Assembly (NCBI GenBank): GCA_020638135.1
Contig: JACKJE010000001.1
Coordinates: forward strand, 124,001-188,000
Length of the DNA stretch: 64,000 nucleotides
Direction of reading: 5' to 3'
Source of the DNA: Methylobacteriaceae bacterium
Lineage (GTDB): Bacteria > Pseudomonadota > Alphaproteobacteria > Rhizobiales > Beijerinckiaceae
This document shows, one piece after another, positions 46,845-54,631 of this stretch (its first letter is position 1; each line of letters starts with the position of its first letter). The position numbers and the translations under genes were made by a program. The notes below the pieces were generated by a model. It saw only the letters and a program-made list of their open reading frames with translations, was not told the DNA's origin and did no database searches.

Positions 46845-48161
46845 CTACTGCACGAGCTGCACCGTCGCGACATTGGGGCCGACGCCGCTGGGAGGCGGCA
46901 CCGTCGTCGCGCCATAGTTCGTGTTGAGCTGCAGCGTCTGGTTGTCTGTGACCGAAATCGTGCGGGCGACGACGATCGTCCACGCCGAGGTCGCGCCGAC
47001 CGCCGTGCCCGCGCCGCCGCCAGCGTTCTTGACGCCCACGTGTAGATCGCCACGCGAAAGATAGATGGTGCCGAGCAGGTTCGGCGCGTTGCGGCTCTCG
47101 AACTTGTGTGTCTGGTGGAGCGGGGCGAGACGATCCTCGAACATCAGAATGCCCGCGAAGGCGCCGGCGGACGGGGCCGTCAGCGAGATCGTGGAGCCAG
47201 CCTTGACCTCGACCGTCGCGCCCGCGCCCGTCAGGTAGAGCGTCACGCCGCTTCCCGACAAAGTCGCACTCGACTTGACGGTCAGGGGGCCGTCCTTGAT
47301 GACATAGGTCCCCCCGAGCAGATTGACGCTGGCGTTGGAGCCAACCTCGATCCCGCCACAATAGACGCCGGGCGACAGGCTCTGGGAGCCGGACGTCACT
47401 TTGAAATTGTTGTAGGTGCAGCCGCCGACGATGGGCGGCGGCAGGCTCGCGAGCGGGTCGGAGATGGCCGGACAATCGGTCTGCGGCGACGGCGCGAAGC
47501 TCGAAACGCCGTCGGCCTGCGCGCCGCCGCTCGAACAGAGCCGACCATACTGCATCTGCGCGCCGTTCGAGATGGAAACGCCGTCGGTAGCGATCGAATC
47601 CGACGCGATCTGGCACCCCGTCGCCTGAACCCGCGCGACATCCACCTCGAGCGTCTTGCCCTGCGACGTGTCGAGCCCGATCATGCAGATCGGCTGCGTA
47701 TTGCCGACAGCCCGCGCCTGCGCGCTGACGCTGACGCGCATGTTCATCAGCCCGACGTAGTTGTTGACGACCGAGGATGTGGTGCGGCTGGCCTGCACCG
47801 ACACGATCGTGTTGTTGGACCTTAACGAACTGGTCGCCGTGAGTGAAGAATCCGTCGAACCGCCGTGCGTCGCGACATAGCGCTGGACCGCCTGATCGAC
47901 TGTCGAGCTTGTCGCATTGGCGAGGCGCAGCGCCTGGGCGCCGGCGATAGCCGCGCCGTCGACGACGGTCTGCAAGGAGGACCGCGAGCCGACGAGGCGG
48001 GTGTAGTCAATGGCGGCGCCGGCCGCCAGGGCGAGAACTGGCGCGGCGATCGAGAAGAGAATGGCGACGCTGCCGGCGCGGTCGCGCACGAGCGCGCGCA
48101 GCCGATCGCGTCCTGACGCGCGGCTGGCAACCTGTCTCGAATGATCGCGGGCGGCCGGCAA
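46845..48161 (-). CDS. TadG-like protein, second copy
   Basis: This ~439-residue paralogue of the protein at 44886-46271 has the TadE/G segment AGSVAILFSIAAPVLALAAG near its N-terminus and the same C-terminal pattern (SLSPGVYCGGIEVGSNASVN, NLLGTIYLSRGDLHV, LQLNTNYGATTVPPPSG). The start is uncertain: TTG at 48161 has AAGGAG at a good distance, ATG at 48191 has no site. The two copies share about 35-40% by eye. They probably localise to the envelope or are exported through a Tad-like system; no Tad ATPase or secretin lies in the window. Confidence 0.75.
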   Translation of the reverse strand: MPAARDHSRQVASRASGRDRLRALVRDRAGSVAILFSIAAPVLALAAGAAIDYTRLVGSRSSLQTVVDGAAIAGAQALRLANATSSTVDQAVQRYVATHGGSTDSSLTATSSLRSNNTIVSVQASRTTSSVVNNYVGLMNMRVSVSAQARAVGNTQPICMIGLDTSQGKTLEVDVARVQATGCQIASDSIATDGVSISNGAQMQYGRLCSSGGAQADGVSSFAPSPQTDCPAISDPLASLPPPIVGGCTYNNFKVTSGSQSLSPGVYCGGIEVGSNASVNLLGGTYVIKDGPLTVKSSATLSGSGVTLYLTGAGATVEVKAGSTISLTAPSAGAFAGILMFEDRLAPLHQTHKFESRNAPNLLGTIYLSRGDLHVGVKNAGGGAGTAVGATSAWTIVVARTISVTDNQTLQLNTNYGATTVPPPSGVGPNVATVQLVQ

Positions 48162-48279
48162 CAGCAATCTCCTTACGACAAACGTAACCATCAGACGCAA
48201 ATCAATTCTTAAAGTCGTTCGCGCAAACTGCCGGCACTGTGACCGCTCGTCCCCGACGCGGTTCCGGCGTGAGGGCCCT

Positions 48280-50994
48280 TTGCTGCGAAAGCCTGTTTCG
48301 ATCCGCGTCAAATTCGTCATGGCGGTCTCGCTCGCGATCCTCGTCGCGCAGGCGGTCGTGGCCGGCGTCTTTGCGTGGCGGGACATGGGCCTTTACGCCC
48401 GCACCAAACAGGAGACGCTCTACGCGGCCGCCCAGTCGATCGCGGCCGCCGTGGCCGAACCGGCGCGCCGCCGCGACGCCGATGGGGCCTATCGGGCGTT
48501 GCGCGCGATCGGCGCCATTCCCGGCGCGTCCTACGTGCGCCTCGAAGACCTGCACGGCGCGCCGCTCGCCGAGACCGGCCGTACCGAGCAGCTCGTCGGC
48601 GATGCGATCCAGTCCGAACCCGGACGCGAGATCGACCGATTCCAGCTTCTGCGATCGCGGACGCTCGAAGTCGCCGCGCCTGTCGTCGAATCCGGCACGG
48701 CCGTCGGGCGCCTCGTCCTCGTCGGCGACGTGTCCGACCTGCCGAAGCGTCTGACCGACGCCATGACGTTGATGGCCTGGGGCGCGCTCGGCGCGCTCGT
48801 CCTCGCCGTCGTCCTGGCTGGCCGCATGCTGGGCCGCATGACGCGGCCGCTGACCGACCTTGCCGGCGCAATGACCCGCGTCGGCGCCACACACGATTAC
48901 AATGTCACGATGAATTCGGCGCGCGGCGACGAGATCGGCGTGCTCGTGCGCGGCTTCGACAAGATGCTCGGCGAGATCCGCCAGCGCAACGCCGAGCTTG
49001 CGGCCCACCGCGATCGACTGGAGATCGAGGTCGCGGATCGCACGGCGGACTACCGCCGCGCGATGGAGTTGGCGGAAGACGCCAATCGCTCCAAGAGCGA
49101 CTTCCTCGCAACCATGAGCCATGAAATCCGCACGCCGATGAATGGCGTGCTCGTCATGGCCGAAATGCTTGCGGCTTCCGAACTCCCGCCCCGTGCGCGC
49201 AAGAACGCCGATGTCATCGTGCGCTCGGGCCAGACGCTGCTCGCCATCATCAACGACATTCTCGATTTCTCGAAGATCGAGGCCGGTAAGCTCGATGTCG
49301 AGACGTTGCCCGTCGATCCCGTCGAGGCGGCCGAAGATGTGCTGCGCCTGTTCGGCGATCGCGCGCAATCCAAGGGGCTCGACCTCGCCGATCGCGTGCA
49401 ATTGCCGCGTGGAACAACAGTCGACGCCGATCCCGTGCGTCTGGCTCAGGTCCTCTCCAACCTCGTCAACAATGCGCTGAAATTCACCGAGTCCGGCGGG
49501 GTGACGCTCGAGATCGAAAGCGATCCTGCCGACGCCGGGCGTGTGCGCTTCAGCGTCGTCGACACCGGCATCGGCATCGCCGAGGACAAGCTCGACGGCA
49601 TTTTCGGCGCCTTCACGCAGGCCGATCAGTCGACGACCCGAAAATTCGGCGGCACCGGTCTCGGCCTCGCCATCGCACGCAGGCTGGTCGCGGCGATGGG
49701 CGGCAATCTCAAGGTCTCAAGCGCGGCCGGGCAGGGCGCGCGCTTCTACTTCAGCCTGCCGGTGACACGCGGTTGCAGCCTGACGGACGCGCCGCGCCTC
49801 GCGGCGCCGGGCGCGTGCGCTCGTCTGCGTCGCGGGCGCAGGCTCCGGCGACCATTTGCGCACTGTGCTCGCCGGCGCCGGTTTCGACGTCGAGAGCTGC
49901 GAGCCCGAAGCGCTCGCAGAGCGCGCGCGCGCGCACGGCTCGTCTTCGTCGATCTCGAGGGCCTGCCGGAAACCGCGCGGCTCGGCGTCGCCTCAGGCGG
50001 CGCGATCGTCGCGGTGTCTGGTCTCGGCGAAGCGCCCGATCGTCTGCTGGAGGACGGCCGCGTCGATCGCATCATTCAGCGGCCGCTCGCCTCCAGCGAG
50101 ACGAGATCGATCGCCGACGCGGCTGTCGAAGGACGTTCCATCGCCGCGTCGCAGAAGGCGGCGGCGCGTTCGCAATTGCCGCGCTTCCCGGATGCGCGCG
50201 TCCTCGTGGTCGACGACGGCGCGGTCAATCGCGAGGTGGCGGCGGAAGCGCTGAAGCGCCTGGGCATCGCGGCCGACCTCGCCAACGACGGCGTCGAAGC
50301 TGTCGCCGCCGTAAAGGCGAAGACGTACGATCTCGTGCTCATGGATGGCAGCATGCCGGAAATGGACGGCTACGAGGCGACGCGCGCCATTCGCGCCCGC
50401 GAGGCGGAGACAGGCCTGGCTCCGATCAAGATCGTGGCCCTGACCGCGCATGTCGTCGGCGCCGCGGCCAATGCGTGGCGCGAGGCCGGCATGGACGGCG
50501 TGCTGCACAAGCCCTACACGCTTGCCGCGCTCGCCCATTGCCTGTCCGAACATCTGTCGTCGTCGACGCACGCCGTGCCGCCTGAAGAAGCCCCGCCGCC
50601 CGAAGAGGCGCCGGAAGAGGTCGCCGACGTCAATCCCAAGGTCATCGCCGGACTGCGCGAGATGAGCGGCGGCGACAATGCCGCGGTCATGCGCATCGTC
50701 GGGCTCTATTGTTCGCATGCGCCGCAATCGCTCACCGCTATCGCCACCGCTTTCGAGCGCGGCGACCGCACGGCGCTCGGCGCGGCCGCGCACGCGCTGA
50801 AATCGATGAGCGCCAATATCGGCGCCGTGGCGGTCTATACCGCCGCGCAGGCGATCGAACGCGCCTGCCGGCTCGACATGCGCCTGCCCGAGGCGGAAGA
50901 GGTCACGCGGCTGCCTGCGCTGGTCGAATCCGCCGTTGCCGAGGTCAGGCGGCTCGCGGAAGAGGGCGCGCCGCCGGCGCGCCGCGCGCTCTAG
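48280..50994 (+). CDS. Hybrid sensor histidine kinase with REC and HPt domains; internal pair of compensating frame breaks
   Basis: The ~904-residue protein has an N-terminal membrane segment (FVMAVSLAILVAQAVVAGVFA), a ~120-residue sensory region, a second membrane segment, HAMP, HisKA with H281 in MSHEIRTPMNG, an ATPase domain (NLVNNALKF, GTGLGLAIARRL), a degenerate receiver (~500-620), a full receiver with D689 in LVLMDGSMPEMDG, and an HPt with H838 in AHALKSM. Between ~49,800 and ~49,925 the sequence reads arginine-rich noise, while another frame gives a sensible degenerate receiver start. Two compensating indels would explain this. The start is TTG after GAGGG. It diverges from the TadG-response regulator genes. 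Confidence 0.85.
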   Translation: MLRKPVSIRVKFVMAVSLAILVAQAVVAGVFAWRDMGLYARTKQETLYAAAQSIAAAVAEPARRRDADGAYRALRAIGAIPGASYVRLEDLHGAPLAETGRTEQLVGDAIQSEPGREIDRFQLLRSRTLEVAAPVVESGTAVGRLVLVGDVSDLPKRLTDAMTLMAWGALGALVLAVVLAGRMLGRMTRPLTDLAGAMTRVGATHDYNVTMNSARGDEIGVLVRGFDKMLGEIRQRNAELAAHRDRLEIEVADRTADYRRAMELAEDANRSKSDFLATMSHEIRTPMNGVLVMAEMLAASELPPRARKNADVIVRSGQTLLAIINDILDFSKIEAGKLDVETLPVDPVEAAEDVLRLFGDRAQSKGLDLADRVQLPRGTTVDADPVRLAQVLSNLVNNALKFTESGGVTLEIESDPADAGRVRFSVVDTGIGIAEDKLDGIFGAFTQADQSTTRKFGGTGLGLAIARRLVAAMGGNLKVSSAAGQGARFYFSLPVTRGCSLTDAPRLAAPGACARLRRGRRLRRPFAHCARRRRFRRRELRARSARRARARARLVFVDLEGLPETARLGVASGGAIVAVSGLGEAPDRLLEDGRVDRIIQRPLASSETRSIADAAVEGRSIAASQKAAARSQLPRFPDARVLVVDDGAVNREVAAEALKRLGIAADLANDGVEAVAAVKAKTYDLVLMDGSMPEMDGYEATRAIRAREAETGLAPIKIVALTAHVVGAAANAWREAGMDGVLHKPYTLAALAHCLSEHLSSSTHAVPPEEAPPPEEAPEEVADVNPKVIAGLREMSGGDNAAVMRIVGLYCSHAPQSLTAIATAFERGDRTALGAAAHALKSMSANIGAVAVYTAAQAIERACRLDMRLPEAEEVTRLPALVESAVAEVRRLAEEGAPPARRAL

Positions 50995-51004
50995 GAGCTG
51001 ATCG

Positions 51005-51778
51005 TCAGCCGCAGTCCGTCTTGCCACACTTGCGGTAGTTCGCGATCTTGTTGTTCAATTCCGCATAGCCGACCGCGCCGACGATCACTTCCTTGCCGAC
51101 GACCCAGGAGGGCGTGCCGGTCAGGGCGAGCTTGTCGGCGATCTGCATCACCTCGCCATAGCCGGCGTGGATGTCGGGGCTCTTCATATCCTTCTCGAGC
51201 CGCGCCATGTCCACGCCTGACTCGCGGGCGGCGGCCAGCGCCTGCTCCTTGCCGGCCTGGCCGCGACCGCCGAGCAGCTTCTGGTGGAATGTCCAGAACT
51301 TGTCGCCCTGAATTTGCTTGGCGACGGCCATGGCGACTTGCGCCGCCTCGACGCTGCCCTGACCGAGAACCGGAAAATCGCGCAGTACGATCCGCAGGTC
51401 CGGATTTTCCTTGGCGAGCCTCGACAGGTCCGACAGCGCCTTTTTGCAATAGCCGCAATTGTAGTCGAAGAACTCGACAAGCGTGACCTTGCCGTCGGGA
51501 TTGCCGACGACGACCTGATATTTCGAATCGAAGATCTGTTTCTTGACCGATTCGATCGCGGTTTCGCGTTGCTGCGCTTCCTCGGCTTTGTGGCGTCTTT
51601 CCAGTTCGGAAAACGCTTCGCGCAGGACCTCGGGGTTGTTGATCAGATAGTCGTGGACGATCTTGCCGATCTCGGATCTCTGCGCGTCGTTGAACTGCTG
51701 CGCGCGCGCAGCGGGAGCGGCGGCAAATGCGCCAGCCAGGAGCGCGAGCGCGGCGGTCGTGTGCAAGAAGCGTGGCAT
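51005..51778 (-). CDS. DsbA-family thiol:disulfide interchange protein
   Basis: This 257-residue periplasmic thioredoxin-fold oxidoreductase has a signal peptide (TAALALLAGAFAAAPAARA), an N-terminal ~70-residue helical extension, the active site FDYNCGYCKKAL and the cis-proline region LTGTPSWVVGKEVIVG. It catalyses or shuffles protein disulfides; the long N-terminal extension is typical of alphaproteobacterial DsbA/Com1-like proteins. Its stop nearly meets the convergent kinase gene (10 bases). The M48 gene lies upstream. Confidence 0.92.
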   Translation of the reverse strand: MPRFLHTTAALALLAGAFAAAPAARAQQFNDAQRSEIGKIVHDYLINNPEVLREAFSELERRHKAEEAQQRETAIESVKKQIFDSKYQVVVGNPDGKVTLVEFFDYNCGYCKKALSDLSRLAKENPDLRIVLRDFPVLGQGSVEAAQVAMAVAKQIQGDKFWTFHQKLLGGRGQAGKEQALAAARESGVDMARLEKDMKSPDIHAGYGEVMQIADKLALTGTPSWVVGKEVIVGAVGYAELNNKIANYRKCGKTDCG

Positions 51779-51853
51779 GTCGTGCTCCGGAGGGCGGTCG
51801 CCCGTTCAGTCTGAACTGCTTGTACTAACGAAAGCCGCCAGTGTCATATCGGC

Positions 51854-53257
51854 TCAGTCGTCGAATTTCGGCGGCCGGTAGTTGAGAATGTCGTCCGCGC
51901 GCAGCCAGCCGGGCGACCCCTGCTTGAGCTGATCCTGCGCGCGCTTGGCCTGCGTGCGCGCTTCGACATATTTGCCGGCGACGAACAGCGCCTGCGCCGA
52001 AGCGAGCTGCGAATTCGGCCGGTCGCCGATACTGTCGTAGGCCATCGCGAGATACTGAAAGCCTTCCGACGAATCCGGGTCGCGTTGCGTCGTCCTTCCG
52101 AGCAGCCGGATCGCCTCCTTGTCATTGGCGCCGCCGCCGGCGCCGACCAGCGCATGGCCGAGCAGGACGGCGATCGGCGTTGCGCTCGGCGCCAGCGCGA
52201 CCGCCTTGCGCAGATAGGGCAGGGCGGCTTGCGCGCGTCCGCTTTCCATCAGCACCTGGCCCTTCAGCTCCTGAAAATAGGGATTGCGCGGCTGTGTCGC
52301 GATCAGGCCGTCGATCGCCTGCAGCGCCTCGCCAAGCCGGCCGAAACGATAGTTGGAGATCGCGTGCGCGTAGCGCGCCGGGAGCGAATTGTCGCTGACC
52401 GGATAGCGCCGCGCGATTTCGGCCTGGTCGCCCATGAAGCCGAACAGTTTGGCGCGCATCATGTCATGGCGCGCCTGCAGCGCGGCGGAATCCTTGACGT
52501 CGAAATAGGGGCTCTGCCGCGCCGCCTGATCGAGTGCTGAGATGCGTTCGGCCGGCAGGGGATGCGAAAGCACGTAGGGGTCGATCGAGGCGGTCTTGAA
52601 CAGGGCGTCGTTGGCGAAGCGCTTGAATGTCGTGAGCATGCCCTTCGAGGACTGGCCGGTCGCGTTCAGATACTTCACAGCGGCGCGGTCGGCGGCCTGC
52701 TCCTCGCCGCGCTGGTAGGAGAGAAGCGAGCGCCGCACCAGCTCCTGCGGGCCGAGCAGCACACCCATCATGCCGGTCTGGTCCATGCCGACCTGCGTCT
52801 GGCGCCCGCCGCCGCGCGAACTCTGCACCTGCGCAGCGACCGCGCCGGCGCTCACCAGCATGCCGGCGATCGCCATGATCTGCGCCCGCGCCAGCTCCTG
52901 ATGCAGCCGCACGAGATGGCCCCCGGCGATATGGCCGCTTTCATGCGCGAGCACGCCGATGATTTCGTTCGGGGTCTTCGCCTCCATCAGCGCGCCGGTG
53001 TTGATGAATATCTTCTGCCCGTCGGCGACGAAGGCGTTGAACCCGCGGTCGCCGACCAGAATGATCTTGGCGGCCCGCGTGTTGATCCCCGCTGCGCGGA
53101 AGATCGGGTTCACATAGTCGCGCAGCAGCTGCTCGGTTTCCGCGTCGCGGATAATGGCGACGCCCTGCTGGGCGGCTGCGGGTGGCGCGGCGGCGGCGAG
53201 TACGGAAAAGGCTGTCAGCGCCGCGAGCGCCGAGCGGGACTTGGACTTGAGGTTCAT
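51854..53257 (-). CDS. Periplasmic M48-family metalloprotease with TPR-like tail (BepA-like)
   Basis: This ~467-residue protein has a signal peptide (LAALTAFSVLAAAAPPAAA), the M48 protease domain with zinc motif VLAHESGHIAGGH and a third ligand in RGEEQAADRAAVKYL, followed after residue ~270 by TPR-like repeats (ALPYLRKAVALAPSATPIAV). This architecture is that of BepA (YfgC), which degrades or chaperones misassembled outer-membrane proteins. The ATG at 53257 gives a normal signal; 53293 is an alternative. It precedes dsbA, as in other Rhizobiales. Confidence 0.9.
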   Translation of the reverse strand: MNLKSKSRSALAALTAFSVLAAAAPPAAAQQGVAIIRDAETEQLLRDYVNPIFRAAGINTRAAKIILVGDRGFNAFVADGQKIFINTGALMEAKTPNEIIGVLAHESGHIAGGHLVRLHQELARAQIMAIAGMLVSAGAVAAQVQSSRGGGRQTQVGMDQTGMMGVLLGPQELVRRSLLSYQRGEEQAADRAAVKYLNATGQSSKGMLTTFKRFANDALFKTASIDPYVLSHPLPAERISALDQAARQSPYFDVKDSAALQARHDMMRAKLFGFMGDQAEIARRYPVSDNSLPARYAHAISNYRFGRLGEALQAIDGLIATQPRNPYFQELKGQVLMESGRAQAALPYLRKAVALAPSATPIAVLLGHALVGAGGGANDKEAIRLLGRTTQRDPDSSEGFQYLAMAYDSIGDRPNSQLASAQALFVAGKYVEARTQAKRAQDQLKQGSPGWLRADDILNYRPPKFDD

Positions 53258-53378
53258 CGAGCTTTCGAAGCGGCCGGAACTGACGTTTCCCATTCTATCG
53301 ACCGGAAAAGCGGCCGGAAATAGGCCGGCCGTTTGCAGGACCGGGGCAGGCTGCTAAGAGGCCCGCGAAGGAGCCCCC

Positions 53379-54549
53379 ATGACCCGCAGGATCGCCCGTC
53401 TCGCCGCCTCCCGTCGCAGCGCGGTCGAGCCTTTTCTGGCCATGGACGTGCTGCGCGAGGCAGGCGCCCTGGAGGCGCAGGGCCGCAGCATCATGCATCT
53501 GGAGGTCGGCGAACCCGGCGCGCCGCCGCCAGAGCCCGTCCGCGCCGCCGCAATCGCGGCCTTGCAGGGCGGCCGGGTCGGCTACACCGACGCGCTCGGC
53601 CGCGCCTCGCTGCGCGCCAGGATCGCCCGCCACTATGGCGAGACCTACAATGTCGACGTCGCGCCGCAGCGCGTCGTCGTCACGACCGGCTCGTCGGGCG
53701 GCTTCATCTTGAGCTTTCTGGCGCTGTTCGACGCCGGCGACCGGGTGGCGGTGGCCGCGCCCGGCTATCCCGCCTATGTCAATATTCTCGAGGCGCTCGG
53801 CTGCGTCTGCGTGCCGCTCGAGACGACGGCGGCGACCCGCCACGCCGTGACGGCAGGGATGATCGCGGCCGCCCATCGCGACAAGCCGCTCAAGGGCGTG
53901 CTGCTGATGAGCCCCGCCAATCCCTCGGGCGTGATGATGAGCGACGCGGCCCTGCGCGAAATCTGCGAGACCTGCGATCGGCTCGGGAATCGCTTTCATT
54001 TCCGACGAAATCTATCACGGCCTCACTTACGACCGCCCGGCCGAGACGGCGCTGAAATTCAGCGACGAGGCGATCGTCGTGAATTCGTTCTCGAAATATT
54101 ATTGCATGACAGGCTGGCGCATCGGCTGGCTGGTCGTGCCGGAAGAACTCGTGCGGCCGGTCGAGCGCCTGCAGCAGTCGCTCGCGATCTCCGTGCCCTT
54201 CCTCAGTCAGGTCGCCGCGGAAGCCGCCTTCGACGCGCGCGACGAACTGGAGGCGGTGAAGGCGGGCTATGCGCGCAATCGCGCCGCGCTGATGGCTGCG
54301 CTGCCGCAGATGGGACTGGCGGAATTCCATCCGCCGGACGGGGCCTTCTACATCTACGCCGACATCGGCCGCTTCACCAATGATTCCCTCGATTTTTCCA
54401 AACGGCTGCTGGAAGAGGCCGGCGTCGCGGCGACGCCGGGCGTCGATTTCGACCGTGCGCGCGGCACCCGCACGCTGCGCCTGTCCTACGCCGGATCGGA
54501 AGCGGACATCGCCGAAGCGATCAAGCGCATGGCGAGTTGGCTGCGCTAG
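53379..54549 (+). pseudogene. Pyridoxal-phosphate aminotransferase (fold type I) with apparent frameshift
   Basis: The protein is an aspartate/tyrosine-type class I/II aminotransferase: EVGEPGAPPPEPV, TTGSSGGFILSFLALFDAGD and, further on, VVNSFSKYYCMTGWRIGW with the PLP lysine in SFSKYY. At about 53,985-53,995 the frame changes after ETCDRLG; the next frame continues IAFISDEIYHGLTYDRPAET. One extra A in CTCGGGAATC explains it. The two parts together give ~390 residues, normal length. The gene is divergent from the M48 gene. A sequencing error is likely. Confidence 0.85.
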
Positions 54550-54631
54550 TAAAAAGTCGCAAGTGGCTTTGCATTGACGAGAACCATTTACTTGCGCATA
54601 GTTTCGGTATTCTCGGTTTGGAATTCATACG

